In this document: piece after piece, positions 43,338 to 52,927 of the stretch
Numbering within the stretch: the first letter of the stretch is position 1
Layout of the letters: every line of letters starts with the position of its first letter
NCBI RefSeq assembly: GCF_002940685.1
Contig: NZ_PNFP01000002.1
Location: forward strand, 62,001-126,000
Source of the DNA: Ensifer adhaerens
GTDB lineage: Bacteria > Pseudomonadota > Alphaproteobacteria > Rhizobiales > Rhizobiaceae
Length of the DNA stretch: 64,000 nt
Direction: 5' to 3'
Program-made: the position numbers and the translations under genes
The notes under the pieces: model-generated
What the model was told of the DNA's origin: nothing
Databases searched by the model: none
The model's input: the letters and a program-made list of their open reading frames with translations, nothing else

Positions 43338-44195
43338 ATGGAAACCATGTCTCCGCTCGAACGGATCTTACGCGGTCTCGCCCTCACGCTCGTCGTCGTC
43401 TTCTTCATGTTCCCGATCTTCTGGATCTTCCTGATGTCGTTCCAGACGAACGAGACGATCCTGGCGATCCCGCCGTCGATCGTGTTCTCGCCGACGCTCT
43501 CGAATTACGCGGCGCTGATCACCGGCAAGCTGCAGACGGCGGCCGGCACGCTCGACATCGCTTTCATGAGCAATCTCGGCAACTCGATCTTCCTGTCGGT
43601 GGCGTCGGTCGCCGTGTCGCTGGTGCTCGGCGTGCCCGCGGCCTATGCCTTCGCGCGCCACAAGTTCAAGGGTTCGGAAGACATCGCGTTCACGCTTCTG
43701 TCCTTCCGCTTCGCGCCGCCGCTCTTGGTTCTGCTGCCGCTGACGCAGTATTTCCAGTGGCTCGGCCTTTCCAACACCTATGTCGGGCTGATCTGGGTCT
43801 ACCAGCTGATCTGCCTGCCGCTGATCCTCTGGATCGTGCGCGGCTACTTCGAGGACATCTCGGCCGACGTCGAATATGCCTATCGCATTGCCGGCCATTC
43901 CTGGCTTGCGACCTTCCGCAAGATCGCGCTGCCGCTTGCCGGTCCCGGCATTGCCGCCGCCGGCCTGCTTGCCTTCATCTTCGCCTGGAACAACTTCGTC
44001 TTCGCGCTGGTGCTGGCGTCCGCCGACAAGCAGCCGGTGACGGTGGGCGCGCTTGCCTTCGTCACCTCATCGGGCATCCAATACGGGCAGATCGCGGCGG
44101 CCATCGTGCTTTCGGTCACGCCGACGCTCGCACTTGCACTCTACGCCCAGCGCTACCTTGTCGAAGGCCTGTCGCTCGGCGCGGTGAAAGGGTAA
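43338..44195 (+). CDS. sugar ABC transporter permease (MalG/UgpE type)
   Basis: 285-residue inner-membrane protein with six helices (first near residues 10-32) and the loop DVEYAYRIAGHSWLATFRKI, a slightly variant EAA coupling motif. Start follows AGGAGGGACC. Three bases separate its stop from the first ATPase gene, so the transporter subunits are tightly co-expressed. Confidence 0.92.
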   Translation: METMSPLERILRGLALTLVVVFFMFPIFWIFLMSFQTNETILAIPPSIVFSPTLSNYAALITGKLQTAAGTLDIAFMSNLGNSIFLSVASVAVSLVLGVPAAYAFARHKFKGSEDIAFTLLSFRFAPPLLVLLPLTQYFQWLGLSNTYVGLIWVYQLICLPLILWIVRGYFEDISADVEYAYRIAGHSWLATFRKIALPLAGPGIAAAGLLAFIFAWNNFVFALVLASADKQPVTVGALAFVTSSGIQYGQIAAAIVLSVTPTLALALYAQRYLVEGLSLGAVKG

Positions 44196-44198
44196 CTC

Positions 44199-45317
44199 AT
44201 GACCACGCTGCAACTGAAGAACATCGTCAAGCGCTACAAGAGCCAGACGGTTCTCGATGACCTGACGCTCGACGTCGCCGATGGCGAGCGGCTGGTGCTC
44301 TTCGGCCCCTCCGGCGCCGGTAAGACCGTGCTGCTTCGGCTGGTCGCCGGTGTCATCGAACCGGACGCGGGCCGGGTGCTGATCGGCGGCGAGGACATGA
44401 CCGATGTCGATGCCGAGCATCGCGGCGTCGGCATGGCGTTCCAGAACTTCGCGCTGTTCCCGCATATGAGCGCCTTCGACAATATCGCCAGCCCGCTGAC
44501 GGCAACGAAATCGTCGAAGGAGAAGATCGCAGCCGGCGTGCAGAAGGTGGCGAAACTCTTGAAGATCGACCATGTGCTGACGCATCACCCGAAGGCGCTT
44601 TCGAACGGCCAGAAGCAGCGCACGGCCCTTGCCCGCGCACTCGTCGGCTCGCCGCCGCTGCTTCTGCTCGACGATCCCTTGCGCAACGTCGACGCCAAGC
44701 TGCGCTTCGAGATGCGGCTGGAACTGCCGCGGCTGCTTGCAGCTCAAGGCGCAACCGTCGTCTACGTTACCCAGGACTACAAGGAGGCGATGGCGCTCGG
44801 CGACCGGATCGCGGTCATGGCCTCAGGTAGCATCCGTCAGATCGGCACGCCGCAGGAGATCTACAACGCCCCCGCCGATATCGAGATTGCCCGGCTCTTC
44901 GGCGACCCCACCATCAACCTGCTCGATGTCACGCCGCAACGCGGCGGCGAGGGGGTGTTCGTGGAACTCTCCAATGTCCGGGTTCGGCTTGCTGATTACG
45001 GCGCCGATGTCGTCGGCAGTCCGTGCGTGCTTGGCCTGCGTCCGGAAGCGATCAGCTTCGTCGATGCCGCCGCACCTGGCGCCATCCCTGTGACCGTGGA
45101 GGCGGAAACGCCGCTCAACGAAAAGACTGTGACCCTGGCCCTGACGGCCCGCGGCCGCGAAATCCTGGTGTCGCGCCCGGCCGGTACGCCTGGCCCGACC
45201 GCGGGACCTGCCCATATTGCCGTCAATGGCACGCAGGCCTTTCTCTTTGACAAGACGAGCGGCGCTCTTTTGCCGCGCGCCGACCTTGCAGCCAAGCGCA
45301 ATGGAGAAGCGGCATGA
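44199..45317 (+). CDS. ABC transporter ATP-binding protein 1 of the polyol importer, with variant signature and Walker B
   Basis: 372 residues. Walker A GPSGAGKT (36-43) and Q-loop Gln82 are normal, but the signature is LSNGQKQR (Asn in place of Gly, 134-141) and the Walker B reads LLLLDDP, so the catalytic Glu is Asp159. A TOBE-type domain follows from about 240. The next gene encodes a second, different ATPase; rhizobial polyol and glycerol importers use two distinct ATPases. Overlaps the next gene by four bases (ATGA). Confidence 0.9.
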   Translation: MTTLQLKNIVKRYKSQTVLDDLTLDVADGERLVLFGPSGAGKTVLLRLVAGVIEPDAGRVLIGGEDMTDVDAEHRGVGMAFQNFALFPHMSAFDNIASPLTATKSSKEKIAAGVQKVAKLLKIDHVLTHHPKALSNGQKQRTALARALVGSPPLLLLDDPLRNVDAKLRFEMRLELPRLLAAQGATVVYVTQDYKEAMALGDRIAVMASGSIRQIGTPQEIYNAPADIEIARLFGDPTINLLDVTPQRGGEGVFVELSNVRVRLADYGADVVGSPCVLGLRPEAISFVDAAAPGAIPVTVEAETPLNEKTVTLALTARGREILVSRPAGTPGPTAGPAHIAVNGTQAFLFDKTSGALLPRADLAAKRNGEAA

Positions 45318-46438
45318 CCGACACCGCCCTTCTGATCAAGGACGTCGACAAGTTCTATGGCCCCGTCGATTACGGCGTGCATGCCGTCAAGAACCTGAAC
45401 ATGGATGTGAAAAAGGGCGAGATCATCGCGCTGCTCGGCTCGTCCGGCTGCGGCAAGACCTCGACCTTGCGCATGATCGCCGGCTTCGAGGCGGTGTCGC
45501 GCGGCACGATCTCGCTTGCAGGCAAAGAGGTCCAGACGCTGCCGCCGGTGCGCCGCAACGTCGCCATGGCGTTCGAGGGCTATTCGCTTTATCCGCCGCT
45601 GACGGTGCGCGAAAACATCGCTTTTGCGCTGAAGGCCTCGAAGCTCTCTCAGAGTGTCGTCGACGAGAAGGTGGCGGGTATCGCCAAGCTGCTTGAGATC
45701 GAAGACATTCTCGGGCGTTACCCGAGCTCGATTTCCGGCGGCCAGCAGCAGCGCGCCTCGCTCGGCCGGGCGCTGATCCGAGATGCCAACCTGCATCTGC
45801 TCGACGAGCCGATGGGGCAGCTCGAGCCGCAGCTTCGGGCACTGCTTCGCGGGCGCATCAAGCACTTCATCAAGGAACGCGGGCTGACGGCGATCCTCGT
45901 CACCCACGACCAGACCGAGGCCAACGCTCTTGCCGATCGTATCGCCGTCATGGAAGGCGGCGTGCTGCAGCAGTTCGACACGCCGCAGAAGATCAAGGAG
46001 CGGCCGGCCAATCTCTTCACCGGCACCTTCGTCGGCGAGCCGCCGATGAACGTGTTCGAGGCCAGCGTTTCCGGCTCCGAAAGCAAGATGGCCTTTGGCC
46101 TCAAGGATGGCGTGCGGCTTGAATATGCGGCCTCGGATTTCTCGCATGCGGTGCGTGACGAACTCGTCAAGCGGCAGAAGGTGGTGCTCGGCATCCGCCC
46201 CTATTCGGTGCGCCGCAGCGCCGACGGCGTCACCGGCCGCGTCGCCGTCAACCAGTGGCTCGGCGACCAGACCCATATCGCGGCGGATTTCGCCGGCGGC
46301 ACCATGGTGCTGGTCGAGCACGACCGCACGCAGCTCGATGTCGGTCAGCCCATCGGCATTCATCTGGACCCGTCGAGCCTGCACGTCTTCGACGGCGAGA
46401 GCGGGCGGGCGATCAGCCATGGACAGGAGCTTGCCTGA
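45314..46438 (+). CDS. ABC transporter ATP-binding protein 2 of the polyol importer, with variant Q-loop and D-loop
   Basis: 374 residues. Walker A GSSGCGKT, signature ISGGQQQR (140-147) and Walker B LHLLDEP (160-166) are canonical. The Q-loop, however, reads AFEGYSLYPPL with Glu88 in place of Gln, and the D-loop reads GQLE instead of SALD. The irregularities complement those of its partner, so the heterodimer probably has two unequal ATP sites. Its TGA shares a base with the ATG of the kinase gene (TGATG). Confidence 0.9.
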   Translation: MTDTALLIKDVDKFYGPVDYGVHAVKNLNMDVKKGEIIALLGSSGCGKTSTLRMIAGFEAVSRGTISLAGKEVQTLPPVRRNVAMAFEGYSLYPPLTVRENIAFALKASKLSQSVVDEKVAGIAKLLEIEDILGRYPSSISGGQQQRASLGRALIRDANLHLLDEPMGQLEPQLRALLRGRIKHFIKERGLTAILVTHDQTEANALADRIAVMEGGVLQQFDTPQKIKERPANLFTGTFVGEPPMNVFEASVSGSESKMAFGLKDGVRLEYAASDFSHAVRDELVKRQKVVLGIRPYSVRRSADGVTGRVAVNQWLGDQTHIAADFAGGTMVLVEHDRTQLDVGQPIGIHLDPSSLHVFDGESGRAISHGQELA

Positions 46439-48015
46439 TGCGGGACATCCTCATCGGCATCGATGCGGGGACGTCGGTCATCAAGTCGGTGGCCTTCGAT
46501 CTCACCGGCCGGCAGCTCGCCATGGCGGCGCTGCCGAACGCCTATGAGGCCGTAGGTCGCGCCGGCAGCGTGCAGGATCTGGAACGTACCTGGGCCGACG
46601 CGGCAACGACGCTAAAGCAGCTCTCCGACAAGATCGAAAACCTCGCGGGCCGCGTTGCCTCGATCGCGGTCACCGGCCAGGGCGACGGCACCTGGATGAT
46701 CGACAAGGCGGGCGTGCCGGTCGGCAAGGGCTGGCTCTGGCTCGATGCGCGCGCCGGCGAGACCGTCGAGCGGCTGCGCGCCGACAGCGGCGATATCGCG
46801 CGCTTCGAAAGCACCGGTTCTGGCCTTGCCGCCTGCCAGCAGGGGCCGCAGCTACGCTGGATTTGCGATCATGCGCCCGAGATGCTTTCGGGCGTCGCCA
46901 CCACCTTCCACTGCAAGGACTGGCTCTATTTCAGGCTGACCGGCAAGCGCGCGACCGATCCGTCCGAGGCCAATTTCAGCTTCGGCAACTTCCGCACCCG
47001 GACCTACAACGACGACGTTATCGCCTTTCTCGGCCTCGAAAAGCTGAAGCATGTGCTGCCGGAGATCGTCGACGGCGCCACCACGCATCACTCGCTTTCA
47101 GCGCAAGCGGCGAAGGCGACCGGCCTTACCGAGGGTACGCCCATCGTGCTCGGCTACGTCGATGTCGTCTGCACGGCGCTTGGGGCCGGGCTCTACGATC
47201 CGGGCACTGATACCGGCTGCTCGATCATCGGCTCGACCGGCATGCACATGCGGCTTGCCAATGGCGCCGACGACGTGCGGCTGAACCGGGATTTGACCGG
47301 CTACACCATGTGCATGCCGATCCCGGGCGCCTATGCGCAGATGCAGTCCAACATGGCGGCGACGCTCAACATCGACTGGATCCTGTCGGTCGGGTCGGGC
47401 CTGCTCAAGGGCATGGGTGTCGAGAAGTCAAAGAACGAATTGCTCGCTTATGTCGATGGCTGGCTGGCCGACGCCAGGGACACGTCGCTGATCTTTCAGC
47501 CCTATATCTCGGAAGCCGGCGAGCGCGGGCCCTTCGTCGACGCTTCGGCGCGCGCCTCCTTCGTCGGGCTGTCGGTCGCCCACGGCTTTCCCGACATGGT
47601 GAAGGCGGTCTTCGACGGCCTCGCCATGGCCGCGCGCGATTGCTACGCCGAGATGGGGCCGTTGCCCTCCCGCATCCGGCTGACGGGCGGTGCTGCCCGC
47701 AGCGCTTCGCTCCGCCGCATTTTGGGGGCGGCCCTTGGCGCGAGCGTCCAGACGAGCGAGCGGGAGGAGGCGGGGGCCGCGGGTGCCGCCATGATCGCCG
47801 CCGTTTCGCTTGGCATCTATCCCTCGATGGCCGATTGCCTCGGCGACTGGGTCACCCCTTACCAGCGGCCGGCGGAAGCCGCCGATCCGGGGCTCGCCCG
47901 CCGCTTTGACGAACTCTTCCCCGCCTACCAGCAGTCGCGAAAGGCGCTCAGACCCGTCTGGCACGCACTCTCCCAAGGTGCCGCCACGGAAGACCAACAG
48001 GAAAGACCGAAATGA
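46438..48015 (+). CDS. eryA: FGGY-family carbohydrate kinase, EryA-type erythritol kinase
   Basis: 525 residues from ATG 46438. Both FGGY domains are visible: N-terminal IGIDAGTSVIKSVAFD with the TGQGDGTW substrate region, and C-terminal SGERGP-like and IRLTGGAARSASLRRIL motifs with ATP-binding Gly. EryA of Brucella is of similar length (about 520) and forms L-erythritol-4-phosphate. It follows the importer genes and precedes the remaining ery-type genes. A second kinase of this family is encoded at 51641, so which of the two acts on erythritol is inferred from length and gene order. Confidence 0.78.
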   Translation: MRDILIGIDAGTSVIKSVAFDLTGRQLAMAALPNAYEAVGRAGSVQDLERTWADAATTLKQLSDKIENLAGRVASIAVTGQGDGTWMIDKAGVPVGKGWLWLDARAGETVERLRADSGDIARFESTGSGLAACQQGPQLRWICDHAPEMLSGVATTFHCKDWLYFRLTGKRATDPSEANFSFGNFRTRTYNDDVIAFLGLEKLKHVLPEIVDGATTHHSLSAQAAKATGLTEGTPIVLGYVDVVCTALGAGLYDPGTDTGCSIIGSTGMHMRLANGADDVRLNRDLTGYTMCMPIPGAYAQMQSNMAATLNIDWILSVGSGLLKGMGVEKSKNELLAYVDGWLADARDTSLIFQPYISEAGERGPFVDASARASFVGLSVAHGFPDMVKAVFDGLAMAARDCYAEMGPLPSRIRLTGGAARSASLRRILGAALGASVQTSEREEAGAAGAAMIAAVSLGIYPSMADCLGDWVTPYQRPAEAADPGLARRFDELFPAYQQSRKALRPVWHALSQGAATEDQQERPK

Positions 48016-49049
48016 AGAAGATAGCGATCATCGGCGACCGGTTCATGCTGCCGGACGTGTTCCGCGACAAGATCGTCGAGGCGACCGGCAACGGCCATGA
48101 CATTCGCACCCTCGAACTGCCCTGGCCGGATGTGCCGATGGAGCACGGCTACGCCGTGGAGGGCATGGATGGCCTCAAGGAATATCTCGGCAAGCCCGAG
48201 GACATCATCGACTTCATTGCCGACGCCGAAATCCTGGTGACGCAGCTGGCTCCGCTTTCCCGTGCCATGCTTCAGGCGCTGCCCGGCTTGAAGCTCGTCG
48301 CTGTCTCGCGCGGCGGTCCTGTCAATATCGACATGGGGGCTGCGAGGGATGCCGGCGTTCGCGTCGTCAACACGCCCGGTCGCAACGCCAACGCCGTTGC
48401 CGAATTCACGCTCGGCGCCATTCTCGCCGAAACGCGGCTGATCCGCACCGGCCATGAGGCCCTGCGCAAGGGAGAATGGCGCGGCGACCTCTACCGCGCC
48501 GACCGCACCGGCCGCGAACTCTGCGAGATGACCGTCGGCGTCATCGGCTATGGCAATATCGGCACCAAGGTGGTGCGCCTCCTGCGCGCCTTCGGCACCA
48601 GGGTGCTGGTGCACGATCCCTATGTGCAGCTCTCGGCCGATGATCTGAACGCTGGTGTCGAGCAGGTGTCGCTCGACGATCTTCTCTCCCGCTCAGACGT
48701 GGTGACCTTGCACCCGCGCGTGACCGAGGAGACGCGCAACATGATGAACGCCGAGACCTTCGCCAGGATGAAACCGGGCGCGATCTTCGTGAACACGGCG
48801 CGTGGGCCGCTCTGCGACTACGACGCGCTCTACGAAAGCCTCGAGAGCGGTCATCTGTCGGCGGCGATGCTGGAGACCTTCGCCGTCGAGCCGGTGCCGG
48901 AGGACTGGCCACTGCTCAAACTGCCGAACGTGACGCTGACGCCGCATATCGCCGGCGCTTCGGTGCGCACCGTGACCTTTGCCGCGGAAATGGCGGCCGA
49001 GGAAGTGCGCCGCTACATCGCCGGTCTGCCGCCGGTCAATCCGTGCTGA
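48012..49049 (+). CDS. D-2-hydroxyacid dehydrogenase family protein
   Basis: 345 residues, overlapping the kinase stop by four bases. Dinucleotide-binding VGVIGYGNIGTKVV (about 176-190) and the catalytic set of the family: Arg in NTARGPL, Glu in ETFAVEP, His in LTPHIAGAS. It belongs to the phosphoglycerate/erythronate dehydrogenase-like group and should reduce a 2-oxo acid or oxidise a 2-hydroxy acid with NAD(P). This activity is not part of the known erythritol route, so it points to an acid side branch such as a tetronate, or to detoxification. Ordinary ery loci need no such enzyme. Confidence 0.85.
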   Translation: MKKIAIIGDRFMLPDVFRDKIVEATGNGHDIRTLELPWPDVPMEHGYAVEGMDGLKEYLGKPEDIIDFIADAEILVTQLAPLSRAMLQALPGLKLVAVSRGGPVNIDMGAARDAGVRVVNTPGRNANAVAEFTLGAILAETRLIRTGHEALRKGEWRGDLYRADRTGRELCEMTVGVIGYGNIGTKVVRLLRAFGTRVLVHDPYVQLSADDLNAGVEQVSLDDLLSRSDVVTLHPRVTEETRNMMNAETFARMKPGAIFVNTARGPLCDYDALYESLESGHLSAAMLETFAVEPVPEDWPLLKLPNVTLTPHIAGASVRTVTFAAEMAAEEVRRYIAGLPPVNPC

Positions 49050-49066
49050 TGACAGGAGGAACGACG

Positions 49067-50581
49067 TTGAGTTCCGATAGCGGAATATACGATCTGTTCG
49101 TCGTCGGCGGCGGCGTCAACGGCGCGGGCATTGCGCGCGACGCGGCCGGGCGCGGGCTCTCGGTTCTCCTGTGCGAGAAGGACGACCTGGCGCAAGGCAC
49201 GAGTTCGCGCTCCGGAAAGCTGGTGCATGGCGGCCTGCGCTACCTCGAATATTACGAGTTTCGCCTGGTGCGCGAGGCGCTGATCGAGCGCGAGGTGCTG
49301 CTTCGGTCCGCCCCGCACATCATCTGGCCGATGCGTTTCGTGCTGCCGCATAACCCTGAGGACCGGCCAGCATGGCTCGTGCGCCTCGGGCTCTTCCTCT
49401 ACGACCATCTCGGCGGGCGCAAGCGCCTGCCGGGCACGCGCAGCCTCGATCTCGCGACGGCGCCGGAGGGCGCGCCGATCAAGCGTGAATATCGCAAAGC
49501 GTTCGAATATTCGGACTGTTGGGTGGACGACGCCCGGCTGGTGGTCTTGAACGCGCTCGACGCCCGGGATCGCGGCGCGCGGGTGCTGACGCGCACCGCC
49601 TGCAGCGCGATCCGCAGGCGCGACGGGCTCTGGTCGATCGAGATGACCGACACGCGGACGGGGGCGAAAAGCGAGGCGAGGGCGCGCTGCGTCGTCAACA
49701 CCGCCGGTCCCTGGGTCAACGACGTCATCGGCCGGATCGGCGGCCTGAACTCCACCCGCAGCGTGCGGCTGGTCAAGGGCAGCCACATCGTCGTGCCGAA
49801 ATTCTGGGAGGGACGGCAGGCCTATCTCGTCCAGAACCCGGACAAGCGGGTGATCTTCATCAATCCCTACCAGAACGACCTGGCGCTGATCGGCACGACG
49901 GATATCCCTTACGAAGGCCGTCCGGAGGATGTGGCCGCCGACGACAACGAGATCGCCTATCTCCTGAAATCGGTGAACCGCTACTTCAAACAGCAGCTGA
50001 CCTCCGACGATATCGTCTACAGCTTCTCCGGCGTACGCCCGCTCTATGACGACAATGCCGAGAACCCGTCGGCGGTGACGCGCGACTACATCTTCGAGGT
50101 CGATGCGGCCGAGGGGCAGCCGCCGCTGCTTTCGGTCTTCGGCGGCAAGATCACCACCTTCCGCAAGCTTTCCGAGCACGCGCTGGAGCGGCTGAAGTCC
50201 TTTTTTCCCAAGATGGGGCCAGCTTGGACGGCGAAGGCGCATCTGCCGGGCGGCGATATGGCAGACGCCGATTTCGATCTGTTTCTGGGTGAGCTCAAGG
50301 CGCGCTACCGCTGGCTGCCATCGGATCTCGCCAAACACTATGCGCGGCTTTATGGCACGCGGACGCATGCACTGCTTGCCGGAGCCACATCACTCGACGA
50401 TCTCGGTCCGGCCTTCGGCCCGCTCTTTTTCGAGCGCGAGGCGCGCTTCCTCATCGACAACGAATGGGCGCTGACGGCGGATGATATTCTCGACCGGCGC
50501 ACCAAGCATGGCCTGCACATGACGCCGGCCGAGCGGCAGGCTTTTACCCATTGGCTGGAACGCCAGCAGCAAGCGGCCTGA
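49067..50581 (+). CDS. eryB: GlpD-like FAD dehydrogenase, EryB (erythritol-phosphate dehydrogenase)
   Basis: 504 residues if translated from TTG 49067, which has a consensus AGGAGGA eight bases upstream; a GTG at 49043 would overlap the previous gene and lacks such a site. FAD-binding DLFVVGGGVNGAGIARDAA at the start and TSSRSGKLVHGGLRYLE are hallmarks of glycerol-3-phosphate dehydrogenases. Brucella EryB has almost this length and oxidises L-erythritol-4-phosphate to L-3-tetrulose-4-phosphate, feeding electrons to quinone at the membrane. With eryA, eryC, tpiB and rpiB in the same operon, EryB is the best call. Confidence 0.85.
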   Translation: MSSDSGIYDLFVVGGGVNGAGIARDAAGRGLSVLLCEKDDLAQGTSSRSGKLVHGGLRYLEYYEFRLVREALIEREVLLRSAPHIIWPMRFVLPHNPEDRPAWLVRLGLFLYDHLGGRKRLPGTRSLDLATAPEGAPIKREYRKAFEYSDCWVDDARLVVLNALDARDRGARVLTRTACSAIRRRDGLWSIEMTDTRTGAKSEARARCVVNTAGPWVNDVIGRIGGLNSTRSVRLVKGSHIVVPKFWEGRQAYLVQNPDKRVIFINPYQNDLALIGTTDIPYEGRPEDVAADDNEIAYLLKSVNRYFKQQLTSDDIVYSFSGVRPLYDDNAENPSAVTRDYIFEVDAAEGQPPLLSVFGGKITTFRKLSEHALERLKSFFPKMGPAWTAKAHLPGGDMADADFDLFLGELKARYRWLPSDLAKHYARLYGTRTHALLAGATSLDDLGPAFGPLFFEREARFLIDNEWALTADDILDRRTKHGLHMTPAERQAFTHWLERQQQAA

Positions 50582-50591
50582 AGGAGATCGG

Positions 50592-51644
50592 ATGCGAAGT
50601 CTGGAATTCGAAGCGCTTCTCGATCTTTCGGCCCGGGTGGGGGCGGATCCGCTTCTGGTGCAGGGGGCGGGCGGCAACACCTCGATCAAGGAGGGCGGAA
50701 CGCTCTGGATCAAGGCGTCCGGTCTCTGGCTGGCGCATGCGCGCCAGCGCGACGTCATGGTGCCGGTGGCGCTTGAGCCCTTGCTCGAAGCGCTGGATGC
50801 GAACGATCCGGCAACCGAGAAGGCGCAGGATTTCGTGATCGCCGAGCGCAACCCTTCGGGCCTGCGCCCCTCGATCGAAACCACGGTGCATGCGCTGATG
50901 CCGCAGAAGGTGGTGGTGCATGTGCACTGCGTCGAGACGATCGCGACGGCGGTGCAGAGCAACGGTGCGGCGATCGCTGCCGAGCGGCTTGCGGGCTACC
51001 CCCATGTTTTCGTGCCCTATGCCCGGCCGGGATTGCCGCTTGCCAAGGCGATTGCCGAGCGGATGCAGGACAACACGTCGATTCTGATCCTCGGTAATCA
51101 CGGCCTGGTCGTCGCTGCTGAAACCGTGGTCGATGCGGCGATCCTGCTGACGGACATTACCCGCCGCCTGACCGGGGCGCGCAGGCTCGCTCCGGCGGCA
51201 GATCTGGCGGCGCTTTCCCGCCTTGCCGTCGACAGCGATTACCGGCTGCCGGAGGACGTTGCCCTTCATTCGGTCGCCGCCGATCTCGACAGTTGCCGGC
51301 TTGCTGCCGGTGGCAGCCTTTATCCGGATCATGTGATCTTCCTCGGCAAGGGTGTCGTGGTCGCCGCACCCGGCGAGACCGCGCTTTCGATCGAGACGAA
51401 ACGGCGTGCGACCGGCGACAGCCTGCCGCCCTTGCTGCTCTTTCCCGGCAAGGGCGTGCTGGTGCAGAAGGAGATATCCGCTGGTGCCTTCGCCATGGCC
51501 CGGTGCCTTGCCGACGTGACGGCGCGCATTCCGACCGATGCGCGGCTGCGCTATCTGAGCGAAGCGGAAAACGCCGAGCTTCTCGGCTGGGACGCGGAAA
51601 AGTACCGCCAGCAGCTCAATCGGGCCGGACAGGTGCTGCAATGA
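50592..51644 (+). CDS. class II aldolase/adducin family protein
   Basis: 350 residues; start follows AAGGAG. The N-terminal two-thirds is a class II aldolase domain: QGAGGNTSIK, then Zn ligands HVHCVET and a third His in LGNHGL. The C-terminal third (about 230-350) is an extra region resembling the tail seen in larger rhamnulose-type aldolases. Class II members cleave ketose-1-phosphates or act as epimerases. Paired with the next kinase gene (overlap ATGA), it suggests phosphorylation and cleavage of a ketose, for example a pentulose or tetrulose. Substrate unknown. Confidence 0.82.
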   Translation: MRSLEFEALLDLSARVGADPLLVQGAGGNTSIKEGGTLWIKASGLWLAHARQRDVMVPVALEPLLEALDANDPATEKAQDFVIAERNPSGLRPSIETTVHALMPQKVVVHVHCVETIATAVQSNGAAIAAERLAGYPHVFVPYARPGLPLAKAIAERMQDNTSILILGNHGLVVAAETVVDAAILLTDITRRLTGARRLAPAADLAALSRLAVDSDYRLPEDVALHSVAADLDSCRLAAGGSLYPDHVIFLGKGVVVAAPGETALSIETKRRATGDSLPPLLLFPGKGVLVQKEISAGAFAMARCLADVTARIPTDARLRYLSEAENAELLGWDAEKYRQQLNRAGQVLQ

Positions 51645-52927
51645 GCAGCCAGTCAGACAAACTCGTTGTCGGTATCGACCTCGGCACCTCCGGTGCACGG
51701 GCGGTTGCCATGGCGGCGGACGGCACCATCGTGGCGTCGGGTGCGGCGAAGCTTTCATCCTTCTCCGACGATCATCGCGATCCGATCGGCTGGTGGAAGG
51801 CGGTGCAGGCGGCGCTTGGTGAAGCGCTCGGCGGCGTCAACCGGCGGAAGGTCGTTGCGCTTTCGATCGACGGCACATCAGGTACGATGCTGCCGGTCGA
51901 TCATGCGGGCGCGCCGCTGGTGGTGCCGATGATGTACAATGATCCGGTTGGCGACCGCGCGCTTCTCGAGGCGATTGCCGCCCACGCGCCGCGCGAGAGT
52001 GCCGCGCATGGCGCCACATCCGGCCTTGCCAAGCTTCTCGTCTTCCAGTCGCTGCCGGGTGTCTTCCGGGTGATCCATCAGGCCGATTGGCTGGCCGGCC
52101 ATTTCACCGGGCTCTACGATGTCTCCGACGAGAACAATGCGCTCAAGACCGGCTACGATCCGGTGTCGCGGTCCTGGCCGGACTGGATGGAAAGGACCGG
52201 CGCGCTTGTCGATCTGCTGCCGGATGTACTGCCGGCCGGTGCGCCGATCGCGACGATCTCGCCGGAAGCGGCCGAAGCCTTCGGGTTTTCAAGCGACGTG
52301 GTGGTCGTTGCCGGCACCACGGACGGATGCGCCTCGTTTCTCGCCACCGGCGCCGATCAGCCGGGCGACGGCGTCAGCGCGCTCGGTACCACGCTGACGG
52401 TGAAGATGCTTTCCGACCGTCCGCTATTTGCGCCGGAATACGGGCTCTACAGTCACCGCATCGGCGAGATGTGGCTCGCCGGCGGGGCTTCCAATACGGG
52501 CGGGGTGGTGCTGGCGGAACATTTCTCAGCCGACCGGATCGCTGCACTTTCGGCCGAGATCGATCCGGCCGTCGACACCGGGCTCGATTATTATCCGCTG
52601 GTGAAGCCCGGAGAGCGCTTTCCCATCGCCGATCCGGATTTCGCCCCGCGCATGAGCCCGCGGCCGGCCGATGACGCGACCTTCCTCAAGGCGATCTTCG
52701 AGGGCATCGCAGGCGTCGAGAGCCTCGCCTATCAGCGGCTGACAGCGCTTGGCGGACCGGGGCTCCGATCGCTCCGCAGTGTCGGCGGCGGCGCGAAGAA
52801 CGCGGCCTGGGGCGCTATCCGGGCGCGCAAGCTCGGCGTGCCGTTCCTGCCGGTTCTCTCCGAGGAGGCGGCGGCCGGCACGGCGCGGCTTGCTCTTGCG
52901 GGTGCCAGAAAGGCTGGTGTGCTGTGA
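51641..52927 (+). CDS. second FGGY-family carbohydrate kinase
   Basis: 428 residues, clearly shorter than the EryA-like kinase. N-terminal VVGIDLGTSGARAVAM, middle SIDGTSGTMLPVD, VVAGTTDGCASFLATG and C-terminal LRSVGGGAKNAAWGAIRARK are FGGY landmarks. It resembles the short kinases of the ribulose/xylulose group. ATG 51641 overlaps the aldolase stop, and the HAD gene starts inside its stop codon. In the S. meliloti polyol locus a second kinase serves pentitol (ribitol) breakdown; this may be its counterpart, although no polyol dehydrogenase gene is seen here. Confidence 0.83.
   Translation: MSSQSDKLVVGIDLGTSGARAVAMAADGTIVASGAAKLSSFSDDHRDPIGWWKAVQAALGEALGGVNRRKVVALSIDGTSGTMLPVDHAGAPLVVPMMYNDPVGDRALLEAIAAHAPRESAAHGATSGLAKLLVFQSLPGVFRVIHQADWLAGHFTGLYDVSDENNALKTGYDPVSRSWPDWMERTGALVDLLPDVLPAGAPIATISPEAAEAFGFSSDVVVVAGTTDGCASFLATGADQPGDGVSALGTTLTVKMLSDRPLFAPEYGLYSHRIGEMWLAGGASNTGGVVLAEHFSADRIAALSAEIDPAVDTGLDYYPLVKPGERFPIADPDFAPRMSPRPADDATFLKAIFEGIAGVESLAYQRLTALGGPGLRSLRSVGGGAKNAAWGAIRARKLGVPFLPVLSEEAAAGTARLALAGARKAGVL

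Noticed and set aside
44996-46420. 474-codon minus-strand frame
   Set aside because: Antisense to the two ATPase genes, whose Walker and signature motifs are on the + strand.
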